30,354 nt of DNA from Deltaproteobacteria bacterium (GCA_024274995.1 JAJSAA010000182.1:1-30354), one strand, 5' to 3'; shown: positions 5,966 through 14,337, numbered from the stretch's first letter. Made by a program: numbers and translations. The notes: generated by a model not told the origin, from the sequence alone.

Positions 5966-7447
5966 TCATGCCTGCCATTCCCTGATCAATTCCAGGAGAA
6001 GGCGGACGCCGACACCGGACGGCCCCTTGGGAGGAACATAGCTCTTTTCAGTAAAATTCCAGGCCGTACCAGCAATATCGAGATGAGCCCATTTGGTATC
6101 ACTAATAAATTCCTGCAAAAAAGCGCCGGCAGTTATGGTGCCCGCCCCCTTATCCCCAACATTTTTCAGGTCAGCGGTCAACGATTTGAGCTGTTTACTG
6201 TACTCCTTGCCAAGGGGCAGCCGCCAAACTGGTTCAGCGCTCTGTTCACCAGCCCGGCAAAGCCGTTGAGCCAGATCATCATCATTACTCATCAGACCGG
6301 TCATATGATGCCCCAAACCAACAATTACTGCCCCGGTCAGGGTGGCCAAATCAATTACCATTTCCGGTTTAAAGCGTTTAATTCCATAACTCAGAGCGTC
6401 CGCCAGGATCAGACGGCCCTCGGCATCGGTACTGATAATTTCTACCGTCTTACCACTATACTGCCTGATAATGTCACCCGGCTTCAGAGCTCCAGGCCCC
6501 GGCATATTGTCCGTGGCCGGGACCACGGCCACAACATCCACATTATCAGGCCGTTCCCGGCCCAGGGCCGCCATAACCGCCAGCACCGCCGCTCCGCCGC
6601 ACATATCATACTTCATATCCTGCATACCAGCGCTGGGCTTCAGGGAAATACCGCCGGAATCAAAGGTAAGTCCCTTACCAACCAGCATCAGAGTGGGTAC
6701 TTGACGACCGGTACGATACTCCAACATAATTAGACGGGGCGGAGCTATCGTCCCCTGATTAACGCCAAGCAGACCGCCCATCTTCAATTGCCGCAATTCA
6801 CTCTTTCCCAGAATCTTACATGGCATATCAAATTCTGCCGCCAATTTCCGGGCATAACCGGCAAAATCTTCCGCTGTCCAATGGTTGCCCGGCTCATTTG
6901 CCATATCCCTGGCCAGACAGACCGATTCAGCGCTTACGAGGCCGCGCTTCATGGCAACGATGCCCCCCTGAACAGTCGTGGCTATGATTAGCTCACTGAT
7001 TAAATTATGCGGTTCATCATCTTCCTCGACAGTCTTATATTTACTGAATTGATAGTTCCCCAGGACAAGGCCTTCTACTATGTACTGATTCATCTCTTGA
7101 GCCGGACATTCGAGTTCTTCCGGCAGGGCAACAACAATTTTGGCCGCCTTGATCTTTTTAACATTTTGGGCAATACGACCACCGGCACCCCGGAAAGCCT
7201 CACCGTTTAGATCCCCCTTACCCAGACCAATAACAAGAACCCGGCTGGCAGCACAGCCCTGCTCACTCTCTGGATAAAAAGACAGCGTTCCCTCTTGCCG
7301 ACCAGGGAAATCACCAGCCTGCCGCACCTTTTCTATTTTGCTCAGCACCGCCTCCGGCAGTCTGGTTTGCAGACTATCATGGACAAAATAGACCTGCATA
7401 TCGGCGGCACAGCGCCATGGATCGTTTGTAGTAGTTGAAATATTCAT
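5966..7447 (-). CDS. pepA: Leucyl aminopeptidase (M17 family)
   Basis: A two-metal cytosolic aminopeptidase that removes N-terminal residues such as Leu from peptides; some homologues (E. coli PepA/XerB) also bind DNA in Xer recombination. The 493-residue length is normal. The N-terminal domain spans about 1-160 and the catalytic domain about 165-490. All expected metal ligands are visible: K258 and D263 in VGKGLTFDSGG, D281 in MKYDMCGGAA, and D341 and E343 in STDAEGRL. The catalytic K270 and R345 positions are also present. The usual N of NTDAEGRL is S here, a mild substitution. The start is ATG at 7447 with a weak ribosome-binding site. The receiver-HPt gene follows on the same strand. Confidence 0.95.
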   Translation of the reverse strand: MNISTTTNDPWRCAADMQVYFVHDSLQTRLPEAVLSKIEKVRQAGDFPGRQEGTLSFYPESEQGCAASRVLVIGLGKGDLNGEAFRGAGGRIAQNVKKIKAAKIVVALPEELECPAQEMNQYIVEGLVLGNYQFSKYKTVEEDDEPHNLISELIIATTVQGGIVAMKRGLVSAESVCLARDMANEPGNHWTAEDFAGYARKLAAEFDMPCKILGKSELRQLKMGGLLGVNQGTIAPPRLIMLEYRTGRQVPTLMLVGKGLTFDSGGISLKPSAGMQDMKYDMCGGAAVLAVMAALGRERPDNVDVVAVVPATDNMPGPGALKPGDIIRQYSGKTVEIISTDAEGRLILADALSYGIKRFKPEMVIDLATLTGAVIVGLGHHMTGLMSNDDDLAQRLCRAGEQSAEPVWRLPLGKEYSKQLKSLTADLKNVGDKGAGTITAGAFLQEFISDTKWAHLDIAGTAWNFTEKSYVPPKGPSGVGVRLLLELIREWQA

Positions 7448-7690
7448 AGTTAAAATTTGAGTAAATTGTAAAAATCAGTTTTTTACGAAGTCAGCAAATG
7501 TACCAAATAAGCTTAGTGTATCAAATACAGTCGTATTTATAAAGGGTAATCCAAAATTATGATGGCATATAAACACAAAAAAGTAAAACGATCTCAGCTG
7601 ATTAAACTTTTGGGTAGCACGATATTACAAAAGCAGCAAAGGTTGAAAAACTATAATTGACATTTGGGATGACGAACGGCATATATAATT
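7448..7690. other. Gene-free spacer between pepA and the PilZ gene
   Basis: This AT-rich divergent spacer holds no recognisable gene. A 33-codon frame (7559-7660, very Lys-rich) has a purine-rich stretch 12 bases upstream but no family resemblance, so it is not called. The right part contains a possible promoter (7657-7689) and then repeat copy B. Confidence 0.5.
7657..7689 (+). promoter_or_regulatory. Possible sigma-70 promoter upstream of the PilZ gene
   Basis: A perfect -35 TTGACA (7657-7662) is followed by TATATAAT (7682-7689). Spacing is 19 bases to TATATA or 21 to TATAAT, longer than the preferred 17, so strength is uncertain. Transcription would run through repeat copy B into the PilZ gene at 7826. 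Confidence 0.35.
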
Positions 7691-7797
7691 GTGACCATTC
7701 AGAGCTGTACCCCATCTCGAAGTCCGCGCTTTACTGAAGTTACGGTTACGAATTAAGGGCAATTTACAGTCACACCTAAATAGTTACAATTAAATGT
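7691..7797. repeat. Palindromic intergenic repeat, copy B (degenerate) plus right-hand module
   Basis: It shares the GAGCTGTACCCCATC segment near one end and GCTTTACTGAAGTTACGG at the other with copies A and C, with most of the interior deleted. It then continues into GGTTACGAATTAAGGGCAAT and AAATAGTTACAAT, which align with 2102-2156 in copy A. It occupies the leader region of the PilZ gene. Confidence 0.6.
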
Positions 7798-7825
7798 TTA
7801 TTAAGCAGCGAAAAAGAGAGGGATT

Positions 7826-8245
7826 ATGAAAAAACAAAAACGGGTTGCGGAACGTTATGAATGTTTAATGCCAGCCAGCCTGCTGCTTAAATCCGCTATT
7901 GACGGGCGGAATCTGGCCGGGCCGGAAGTGGGACTGCTTTGTAACATTTCCCCTGGCGGAGCCGCTTTATTGGTAGACCATCTCAAATTCGGCCAATATC
8001 ACCTGGTGGAATCGCCCCTGGAAGATGAGAATCAGGTGCTGGAACTTACAACGAATGAGGTTGAGATTATCTGCCGTCCCATATGGTTCCATGTGGCTGA
8101 CGGTCATGAAGGGCGGCGTTTTCGTCTCGGGGTGGCCTTTTTGCAACCCGCGGGCAGTGATGAGATGCGGGAGATTATCCAAAGCACTGAGCAGGAGGAG
8201 GCCGGGGGCTGGAAGGATATATGGCATCGCTGGTTTGCCAAGTGA
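7826..8245 (+). CDS. Small PilZ-domain protein, putative c-di-GMP receptor
   Basis: 139 residues forming a stand-alone PilZ domain. The c-di-GMP-binding signature is complete: R6-VAE-R10 (RxxxR) and N40-x-S42-x-x-G45 in CNISPGGAA, followed by the expected beta-barrel strands (VEIICRPIWF, then FRLGVAFLQP). There is no signal peptide or membrane segment, so it is cytosolic. The start is ATG 7826 with AGAGAGGGA upstream. It lies between repeat copy B and a convergent CBS-domain gene whose 3' end is 8 bases away, so it is probably transcribed alone. Its output target cannot be read from context; motility or exopolysaccharide control are the usual roles for this family. Confidence 0.85.
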   Translation: MKKQKRVAERYECLMPASLLLKSAIDGRNLAGPEVGLLCNISPGGAALLVDHLKFGQYHLVESPLEDENQVLELTTNEVEIICRPIWFHVADGHEGRRFRLGVAFLQPAGSDEMREIIQSTEQEEAGGWKDIWHRWFAK

Positions 8246-8253
8246 ATACCGCC

Positions 8254-9288
8254 CTATTCCTTGTGGCTGGTTATCTGTTTGAAACGGGCCAGAGCCCGCA
8301 TGTCGCGGGTCTTGTCTGATTCGTCCATTATCTCCTCTCCCATAATTTCTTCAATAACGTCTTCCAGGCTGATTATCCCCGTAGCGCCGCCATATTCATC
8401 AACCACGATGAAGAGATGCTGGCGCTGTTCAAAAAAATCCAGCAGGATATTGGGCAGCGGGACGGATTCCGGCACGAAATGGGGCTCATCCATAAGCTCC
8501 GCCAGCCGCAGGCTGATATTACCTTCCGCCGCCTGGAGCAGAACATCCTTACGCAGGACAATTCCCACTATATCGTCCGGATTCTGGTTATAGACCGGTA
8601 CCCGGCTGTGCAGATTCCATTTATCCTTTAATTCATTGGCCTCCTCAATCGTCATCTGAGACGGCAGGGTGAAGGCCACCGGCATTGGGGTCATGGCCTT
8701 GCGGGCGGTTTTATATTTCAGATCAAGGATATTGACGATTATTTTTTCCTCCTGCCGGCTGATATCACCCGATTTCTGGCTCATCATGGCAATAGCTCTG
8801 ATTTCCTTGGCCGAAACCAAGGACTGCGGGTTGGAACGGGAGATAATATTGGTGAGGCGTTGACAAAACCAGACAAAGGGCTTGAGGATATTGACCAGCC
8901 ACATGAGGGGATAGGCCATAAAAGGGCCCACCTCCTTACAATAGACCACCCCGGCGGTTTTCGGAATTATTTCGGAAAAAACAAGAATACTCAAGGTGAA
9001 GATGGCCGAGAATATACCAAGATATCTACTGCCGAAGAATTCCGTCGCCGCCGCCCCGGCAATGGCCGCCCCCATGGTATTGGCAATGGTGTTTAAGGTC
9101 AGAATGGCGATAATCGGTTTATGGATATCCCGCTTTAATTTTTTCAGGATTTTACCGGAGGACTTGCCAGCCCTGTCCAATACCTCAATATGGCTTATGG
9201 GAATGGAATACAGGGCGGCCTCGGCGATACTACACAGGGCTGAGATGATTATGGCCAGTCCACAAGACAGACATAGTTGGATTAACAA
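8254..9288 (-). CDS. CNNM/CorC-type membrane protein (DUF21 plus CBS pair)
   Basis: 344 residues. An N-terminal DUF21 transmembrane domain (segments about 3-25, 58-80, 88-110 and 122-145) carries the conserved SEIIPK motif at 105-110. A cytosolic CBS pair follows (about 200-255 and 265-320), including VVDEYGGATGIISLEDV. Homologues are inner-membrane proteins linked to Mg2+ or Co2+ export or magnesium homeostasis. The C-terminal CorC_HlyC domain found in many longer members is absent; the protein ends about 25 residues after the second CBS. Older annotations call this family hemolysin-like, for which nothing here gives support. It is convergent with the PilZ gene and divergent from rsmI, separated by a 216-bp spacer in which I see no clear signal. 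Confidence 0.85.
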   Translation of the reverse strand: MLIQLCLSCGLAIIISALCSIAEAALYSIPISHIEVLDRAGKSSGKILKKLKRDIHKPIIAILTLNTIANTMGAAIAGAAATEFFGSRYLGIFSAIFTLSILVFSEIIPKTAGVVYCKEVGPFMAYPLMWLVNILKPFVWFCQRLTNIISRSNPQSLVSAKEIRAIAMMSQKSGDISRQEEKIIVNILDLKYKTARKAMTPMPVAFTLPSQMTIEEANELKDKWNLHSRVPVYNQNPDDIVGIVLRKDVLLQAAEGNISLRLAELMDEPHFVPESVPLPNILLDFFEQRQHLFIVVDEYGGATGIISLEDVIEEIMGEEIMDESDKTRDMRALARFKQITSHKE

Positions 9289-9504
9289 ATATTTATTCTC
9301 CTGGAAAAAAATTAAGTATCTTAGCTGATTCTAAATTATCAGACGGGTATAGTCCAAGGTTTTTATTGATAATTACGCCTTAAGAGCCCAAATTACACTG
9401 TCGGTTAAACATTCTCCGTTAGTCTCGCGTCATCCAGATAAGGTAATTTGCGTTAGTGCTGGTTTTCACTTTACAGTATCGGCTTTCCAGTTTAAAAAAG
9501 GGCC

Positions 9505-10395
9505 GTGATTGATAAAAGAATTGACAGAGATGGAGAGCATGGGGATTCCTCCGGACTGCTCTATGTAGTGGCAACGCCCATTGGCAACCTTGAGGATATC
9601 ACCCTGCGGGCTCTGCGTATTCTCGCTGAGGTCTCCCTGATAGCCTGTGAGGACACCCGGCAGACCCGTAAACTCCTGACCCACTTTAAAATCAATACGC
9701 CGCTTATCAGCTATTATCGGGGCCAGGAGGTTAGCCGGGCGGCGCAAATTATTACTGCCCTCAAGGCTGGCAGGGATGTGGCTCTGGTTTCGGATGCCGG
9801 GGTGCCATGTATATCTGATCCTGGTTATATATTGGTGCGGGAGGCCCGACAGGCAGACATAAGGGTGACCCCCATACCTGGGCCGTCGGCCTTGACCACG
9901 GCCATCAGTATGGCCGGAATGGAGGCGGAAAATTTCTTGTTCTGCGGCTTTCTGCCCCCCAGAAGCAATGAGCGCCGTAAAGCCCTGCTTTTGCTGGCTT
10001 CCGAACCTGCCTTGTTGATATTTTATGAATCTCCCCATCGACTCTTAAAAACTCTCAGCGCTTGTCTTGATATTCTTGGAGACCGCCCCGCCGCCCTCTG
10101 CAAGGAATTGACCAAGATTTATGAGCATTGCCAACGCGGCAAGCTGACGGATATTATCGCCGTTCTGCGTGATCTGCCCCGCGTCCGGGGGGAATATGTT
10201 CTGTTGATTGAAGGCCGCGCTGACCTCCCGCCCCGGCCGGAGAGCGACGACATAATCGAGCTTCTGACCTGGCAGCGGCAGAGCGGGGTATCTCTGAAAG
10301 ACGCGGTACGGCGTCTAACCGCCGACCTGGGCCTGTCTCGCTCCAAGGTCTATACTCAGGCTCTTGGGATCTGGAAGAATCATAATTCTGATTAA
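9505..10395 (+). CDS. rsmI: 16S rRNA (cytidine-1402-2'-O)-methyltransferase
   Basis: 296 residues of the tetrapyrrole-methylase-like family. RsmI methylates the ribose 2'-OH of C1402 in the decoding centre using SAM. Diagnostic segments are VVATPIGNLEDITLRAL (about 20-36), ACEDTRQTRKLL, SDAGVPCISDPG, PGPSALTTAISMAG and FCGFLPP. The C-terminal extension includes ELTKIYEH and GEYVLLIEG, as in full-length members. The start is GTG 9505; no ATG lies in frame before the conserved domain, and the ribosome-binding site is weak (AAAAAAGGG close to the GTG). It opens a same-strand run with rlmE, yebC and ruvCAB, although a 133-bp gap follows. Confidence 0.93.
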   Translation: MIDKRIDRDGEHGDSSGLLYVVATPIGNLEDITLRALRILAEVSLIACEDTRQTRKLLTHFKINTPLISYYRGQEVSRAAQIITALKAGRDVALVSDAGVPCISDPGYILVREARQADIRVTPIPGPSALTTAISMAGMEAENFLFCGFLPPRSNERRKALLLLASEPALLIFYESPHRLLKTLSACLDILGDRPAALCKELTKIYEHCQRGKLTDIIAVLRDLPRVRGEYVLLIEGRADLPPRPESDDIIELLTWQRQSGVSLKDAVRRLTADLGLSRSKVYTQALGIWKNHNSD

Positions 10396-10528
10396 GTAGT
10401 CCAAATATCGAATTTCTGTCAGCCGGATTTAATCTCTAAAACCAGCAGTAGCAGCTCACTGTCCCGTCTTATATGACGATTATTTGTTTTTAGTTGTCAA
10501 TATCGCCAAAATACACTAATTTCAGCCT

Positions 10529-11125
10529 GTGAAAAAAGTTCAGGATTATTATTTCAAAAAGGCCAAGCGTGAAAAATATCCGGCTCGTTCAGTCTATAAG
10601 CTGGAGGAGGCCCAGGACAAGTATCATTTTCTCAAACGTGGCCATAAGGTGCTGGATATCGGCAGTTATCCAGGCAGTTGGTCTATCTACGCCTCCAAGA
10701 TCTTGGGCCCCCAGGGGCTGGTAGTGGGAGTTGATCTGCAGGATGGAAAACCCATGCGGCAGTCCGGACGCTCCCGGATAGAATTTATCAGGGGTGACAT
10801 TACCGAGGCTGAAACTCTGGAGACCATCCGGGCTCACAGCTCTTCTTTTGACACCTTGCTGAGTGATATGGCACCGAATACCACCGGCAACAAATGGGCC
10901 GATCAGCAGAAGTCTCTGGAGTTGTCCCGGCGGGCTTTTGCCCTCTGCAATGAATTTTTGCGCCCTGGAGGATGTTTCTACTGCAAGGTCTTCGAGGGCG
11001 AGGATTTTAAAGAGTTTTATGATACGGTGCGGCTGTGCTTCACAAATAGCAGGATTGTTAAGCCCAAAAGCTCCCGCCGGGAGAGCAGGGAGCTTTTTAT
11101 TCTTGGACTGGACTTTAAGAATTAA
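10529..11125 (+). CDS. rlmE: 23S rRNA (uridine-2552-2'-O)-methyltransferase
   Basis: An FtsJ/RrmJ-type SAM methyltransferase of 198 residues that modifies U2552 in the A loop of 23S rRNA during late 50S assembly. The K-D-K-E catalytic set is visible: K24 (SVYKLEE), D113 (LLSDMAPNTTG), K153 (FYCKVFEGED) and E188 (SRELFIL). The SAM-binding loop reads DIGSYPGSW rather than the usual DLGAAPGGW, a modest variation. The start is GTG 10529 without an obvious Shine-Dalgarno. A weak -35/-10 pair (TTGTCA at 10494, TAATTT at 10517, 17-base spacing) would give an almost leaderless mRNA; I do not count it as established. Confidence 0.93.
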   Translation: MKKVQDYYFKKAKREKYPARSVYKLEEAQDKYHFLKRGHKVLDIGSYPGSWSIYASKILGPQGLVVGVDLQDGKPMRQSGRSRIEFIRGDITEAETLETIRAHSSSFDTLLSDMAPNTTGNKWADQQKSLELSRRAFALCNEFLRPGGCFYCKVFEGEDFKEFYDTVRLCFTNSRIVKPKSSRRESRELFILGLDFKN

Positions 11126-11149
11126 CTGAAAAGTTTTAAGGAGGATGAG

Positions 11150-11899
11150 GTGTCTGGACATTCAAAATGGAGCACAATCAAGAGGAAAAAGGGGGCCGCT
11201 GATGCCAAGCGCGGCAAGATATTTACCCGGCTAATTAAGGAGATTACCGTGGCGGCCCGCATGGGCGGTGGTGATCCTGGCGGTAACCCGCGGCTACGTT
11301 CCGCCATTGCGGCAGCCAAAAACGAGAACATGCCCAAGGATAATATTGAACGAGGCATAAAAAAGGGTACCGGCGATCTTGAAGGAGCCATGTATGAAGA
11401 GATTATCTACGAAGGATACGCCCCCGGCGGGGTAGCGGTGCTGGTGGAATGCCTCACTGATAATAAGAATCGTACGGTGGCCGATGTCCGTTATTGTTTT
11501 AGTAAGAATGGTGGTAATATGGCCGAGAGCGGCTGTGTGTCGTTTCTCTTTGACCAGAAGGGGATGATCCAGGTAGAGAGTTCATCCACCACTGAGGATG
11601 AATTAATGGATTTGGCCTTAGAGGCTGGGGCCGATGATGTTGCTGATGATGGCGAGGTTTTTCAGGTTCTGACTGAACCGGGTGATTTCAATGACGTACG
11701 TGAGTCCCTTGAAAAGAGCGGAGTTAAGATTGTTGAGGCCTCAATTACCATGCTGCCTCAGACCACGGTGGATATTACAGAAGAGAAGGTGGCGGCCCGA
11801 ATTATCCGGCTGATGGATGCTCTGGAAGATAATGAAGATGTCCAGAACGTCTATGCCAATTTTGATATTGATGATGCCATAATGGAGTCTTTATCATAA
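11150..11899 (+). CDS. yebC: YebC/PmpR family protein
   Basis: 249 residues with the family's N-terminal signature SGHSKWSTIKRKKGAADAKR, then KIFTRLIKEI and AARMGGGDPGGNPRLR, an acidic middle domain with YEGYAPGGVAVLVE and NRTVADVRY, and the usual acidic C-terminus. Family members were described as DNA-binding regulators; more recent work assigns some to translation of proline-rich stretches. The biochemical role here is therefore left open. The start is GTG 11150, preceded by a strong AAGGAGG at 11138-11144. yebC next to ruvC is a common arrangement. The 79-bp gap to ruvC includes a small hairpin (TACGAT-CCGA-ATCGTA, 11921-11936). Confidence 0.93.
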   Translation: MSGHSKWSTIKRKKGAADAKRGKIFTRLIKEITVAARMGGGDPGGNPRLRSAIAAAKNENMPKDNIERGIKKGTGDLEGAMYEEIIYEGYAPGGVAVLVECLTDNKNRTVADVRYCFSKNGGNMAESGCVSFLFDQKGMIQVESSSTTEDELMDLALEAGADDVADDGEVFQVLTEPGDFNDVRESLEKSGVKIVEASITMLPQTTVDITEEKVAARIIRLMDALEDNEDVQNVYANFDIDDAIMESLS

Positions 11900-11959
11900 G
11901 GGGCTTATGTAACACTGGCATACGATCCGAATCGTAGCGCTACATTCCGAGATAGTATA

Positions 11960-11994
11960 AAGTCAAGAGTATGGTTTATTGAACGCTTACAAAA
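11960..11994 (+). repeat. Short block shared with 5072-5106, overlapping the ruvC start
   Basis: AAGTCAAGAG (11960-11969) and the similar following bases also occur at 5072-5106. The ruvC TTG start (11979) and its first codons fall inside this block. Confidence 0.35.
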
Positions 11995-12488
11995 AAGCCA
12001 CCCCCCCTCTGCGTATCCTTGGTCTTGATCCGGGTTCTCGAATAACGGGCTACGGGGTTATTGATCTCCAGGAACGGGAAACCGTTTTCGTGGCCTGCGG
12101 GGTAATTAAAACCGATACCCGACAGGACTTTCCCTATCGTCTGCATGAAATATATGCCGGGATTAATGATGTCATCTCCACTCATAAGCCGCAGGCGGCT
12201 GCGGTGGAAGATATATTTTTTGCCCGCAATCCCCGCTCGGCTCTCAAACTTGGCCAGGCCCGGGGGGCGATTATTGTGGCGGCCATGAGCCACTCTCTGG
12301 CGGTTAGTGAGTTCACCGCCAAACAGGTCAAGCAGGCGGTAGCCGGTTATGGTCAGGCCGCCAAGCCTCAGGTTCAGCATATGGTTCGCCTTCTGCTCAG
12401 TCTTAACGCCCAGCCCAGCGAGGATGCCGCCGATGCCCTGGCCATTGCTCTTTGCCTCGCCAGTCATCTTGTTAATCAAACGCGATAA
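11979..12488 (+). CDS. ruvC: Holliday junction resolvase RuvC
   Basis: 169 residues. A dimeric endonuclease that cuts Holliday junctions symmetrically together with RuvAB. The four catalytic acids are visible: D17 (GLDPGS), E77 (AVEDIFFARN), D149 and D152 (EDAADALAIA). The start is taken as TTG 11979; ATG 11971 is out of frame and stops after three codons, and no in-frame ATG or GTG exists between the upstream stop (11958) and the catalytic core. The first ten residues precede the conserved fold and are probably not essential. It lies just upstream of ruvA with a 6-base gap, forming a ruvCAB unit. Confidence 0.95.
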   Translation: MNAYKKATPPLRILGLDPGSRITGYGVIDLQERETVFVACGVIKTDTRQDFPYRLHEIYAGINDVISTHKPQAAAVEDIFFARNPRSALKLGQARGAIIVAAMSHSLAVSEFTAKQVKQAVAGYGQAAKPQVQHMVRLLLSLNAQPSEDAADALAIALCLASHLVNQTR

Positions 12489-12494
12489 TTTATT

Positions 12495-13112
12495 ATGATT
12501 GCCTCATTAAAAGGGATTCTGCAATATAAGTCGCCTGGCCGTCTCATTGTCGAGGTAGCCGGGGTGGGCTATGATGTTGCCTTTTGCCGGGAGGGCATGT
12601 CCCGTCTGCCAGAGACTGGCGGGGCGATATTCCTGCATATCTATACCAATGTCCGGGAAGACGCCATCGCCCTGTATGGTTTTCTTGAGGCGGAAGCCAG
12701 AGAGTTGTTCGTTGTCCTCCTCGGGGTGTCTGGAGTGGGGCCCAAGCTGGCCTTGAATATCCTCTCCGCCGCCGCCCCGGCCCAACTGGCCCGGGCCATC
12801 ATGAGTGATGATCTTACAGTCCTGGTTAAATTGCCGGGAATAGGAAAAAAAACGGCTGAACGTCTGTGCCTCGAGTTAAAGGATAAGGTGCGGGATTTTG
12901 CCGACCTCAGCACCAATGAAACTCCGGCCAGCACCAAAAGCTCCTCCGGCTCCGAGACCGCCCAGGATGTTATCTCCGCCCTGATCAATCTCGGTTATCC
13001 AACGGCCCAGGCCGAAAAAGCCCTGGAAAAGGTCGTAGCCGGGCTGCCGGCCGGACTGCCGGAACCGCCAATTGAGGAAATATTACGTCTAACCCTGAGG
13101 TCATTGGCGTGA
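12495..13112 (+). CDS. ruvA: Holliday junction branch-migration protein RuvA
   Basis: 205 residues, normal length. The OB-fold N-terminal domain begins MIASLKGIL and includes GVGYDV and LYGFLE. The middle domain has tandem helix-hairpin-helix motifs (GVSGVGPKLALNIL and LPGIGKKTAERLCLELKDK). A flexible linker leads to domain III (about 155-205), which binds RuvB. RuvA tetramers hold the four-way junction flat and recruit RuvB. The stop overlaps the ruvB GTG start by 4 bases (GTGA). Confidence 0.96.
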   Translation: MIASLKGILQYKSPGRLIVEVAGVGYDVAFCREGMSRLPETGGAIFLHIYTNVREDAIALYGFLEAEARELFVVLLGVSGVGPKLALNILSAAAPAQLARAIMSDDLTVLVKLPGIGKKTAERLCLELKDKVRDFADLSTNETPASTKSSSGSETAQDVISALINLGYPTAQAEKALEKVVAGLPAGLPEPPIEEILRLTLRSLA

Positions 13113-14161
13113 ACCACGAAGAACGACTGGTCAGTGCCAGAGCAGAACCTCCGGAACTTGCCGAGGATGTTTCTCTGCGGCCCCGGTATCTGCGTGATTA
13201 TATCGGCCAGGAGACCTTAAAAGAAAATCTCTTCATTGCCCTGACCGCCGCTCAAAGCCGCCAGGAGCCGGTGGATCATATTCTCTTTCACGGTTTTCCC
13301 GGCCTGGGCAAGACCACCCTGGCCTATATCATCGCCAATGAGATGGGGGCCAATATCAAGGTTACCTCCGGCCCGGTGATTGAAAAGGCCGGTGATCTGG
13401 CCGCGATTCTCACCAGTCTACAGGAAGGCGATATTCTTTTTATTGACGAGATTCACCGCCTTAACCATGTTGTGGAGGAGATTCTCTACCCGGCCATGGA
13501 GGATTATGAGCTTGATCTCATTATTGGCCAAGGGCCGGGCGCCAAATCCGTTAAGATGTCCCTGCCCCGTTTTACCCTGGTGGGGGCCACCACCCGTACT
13601 GGTCTCCTGACCCCGCCTCTGCGCGACCGCTTTGGGGTGATTCTGCGGCTGGAATATTATCAGCCCGATGAATTGGTGCGGATTGTTAAACGTTCGGCGC
13701 AAATGCTGAAAATCGCCATGGATGATGCCGGGGCCGAAGAACTGGGCCGCCGCTCCAGGGGTACCCCCCGGATTGCCAACCGTCTCTTGAAGAGGGTGCG
13801 TGATTACGCCGAAGTACGGGCCAATGGCCGGGTCAGCCGACAGGTCGCCCGGCAGGCCCTTGCCATGCTCAAGGTGGATGAACTGGGTTTAGACGATATG
13901 GATCAGCGGATACTGTTGACCATCATTGATAAATTTCAGGGCGGCCCCCTGGGGCTTGATACCTTGGCCGCCGTGGTCTGCGAGGAGAGGAATACCCTGG
14001 AGGATGTTTATGAACCATTCTTGATTCAATCTGGTTTTCTGCTCCGCACTCCCCGCGGCCGCATGGTCACCGCCGCCGCCTATGAACACTTTGGCCGCCC
14101 TCTAACCAACTCCCCTAACCAGGCCATGCTTTTTGGGGAACGAGAGGCTGGGAATAAATAA
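13109..14161 (+). CDS. ruvB: Holliday junction branch-migration ATPase RuvB
   Basis: 350 residues. A hexameric AAA+ motor that drives branch migration on RuvA-bound junctions. Walker A is GFPGLGKTT (62-70), with Phe where Pro is usual (GPPGLGKTT). Walker B is ILFIDEIHRL (D113/E114), sensor 1 is LVGATTRTGLL, the arginine finger and sensor 2 regions follow (GTPRIANRLLKRVRDYA), and the C-terminal winged helix includes FLLRTPRGR. The start is GTG 13109, coupled to the ruvA stop. The gene ends the ruvCAB unit and is followed by a strong hairpin at 14224. Confidence 0.97.
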   Translation: MNHEERLVSARAEPPELAEDVSLRPRYLRDYIGQETLKENLFIALTAAQSRQEPVDHILFHGFPGLGKTTLAYIIANEMGANIKVTSGPVIEKAGDLAAILTSLQEGDILFIDEIHRLNHVVEEILYPAMEDYELDLIIGQGPGAKSVKMSLPRFTLVGATTRTGLLTPPLRDRFGVILRLEYYQPDELVRIVKRSAQMLKIAMDDAGAEELGRRSRGTPRIANRLLKRVRDYAEVRANGRVSRQVARQALAMLKVDELGLDDMDQRILLTIIDKFQGGPLGLDTLAAVVCEERNTLEDVYEPFLIQSGFLLRTPRGRMVTAAAYEHFGRPLTNSPNQAMLFGEREAGNK

Positions 14162-14223
14162 CAAACAGGAGCCGTCAGTACAAGAGGAAAACATCAAGCC
14201 TGAAGCATTATGACATATACAAA

Positions 14224-14264
14224 ATTCACTCTGGTGCCTGGTGTTTTCAGGCCTCAGAGTGAAT
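14224..14264. terminator. Long hairpin between ruvB and panB, possible terminator
   Basis: ATTCACTCTG (14224-14233) pairs exactly with CAGAGTGAAT (14255-14264), and GCCTG (14236-14240) with CAGGC (14248-14252), separated by a 2-by-2 internal loop and closed by a 7-base loop. No U-run directly follows on the plus strand; the T-tract at 14290-14299 is 25 bases away and belongs to the next promoter region. It could end ruvB mRNA by stabilising its 3' end or be a palindromic protein site. Confidence 0.5.
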
Positions 14265-14298
14265 AGTTGCAAAAAAATCAAATAACCCATTTTTTTTT

Positions 14299-14307
14299 TG
14301 CTATAAT
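14299..14307 (+). promoter_or_regulatory. Extended -10 promoter of panB
   Basis: TGCTATAAT is a perfect extended -10 (TGn-TATAAT) preceded by a 10-base T-tract. No -35 match lies at 17 bases, as expected for extended -10 promoters. Predicted transcription would start about 14314, giving a leader of about 24 bases with GGAG at 14326-14329 before ATG 14338. Confidence 0.6.
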
Positions 14308-14337
14308 GAAGGTCAGACAATCCATGGAGATAGGAAA

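Noticed and set aside
6083..6733. 216-codon plus-strand frame inside pepA
   Set aside because: Antisense to a clear M17 peptidase; its translation has no recognisable domain and is a shadow of pepA codon bias.
7559..7660. 33-codon Lys-rich ORF between pepA and the PilZ gene
   Set aside because: No family resemblance, a poorly spaced ribosome-binding site, and an AT-rich spacer where Lys/Asn/Ile codons arise by chance.
9466..10038. 190-codon minus-strand frame over rsmI
   Set aside because: Antisense shadow of a well-supported gene; no motifs.
10494..10522. TTGTCA and TAATTT with 17-base spacing before rlmE
   Set aside because: The -10 matches only 3 of 6 and would leave almost no leader before the GTG start; not distinguishable from chance.
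11921..11936. TACGAT-CCGA-ATCGTA hairpin between yebC and ruvC
   Set aside because: Only 6-bp arms, no U-run, and genes on both sides in the same unit; too weak to call a terminator.
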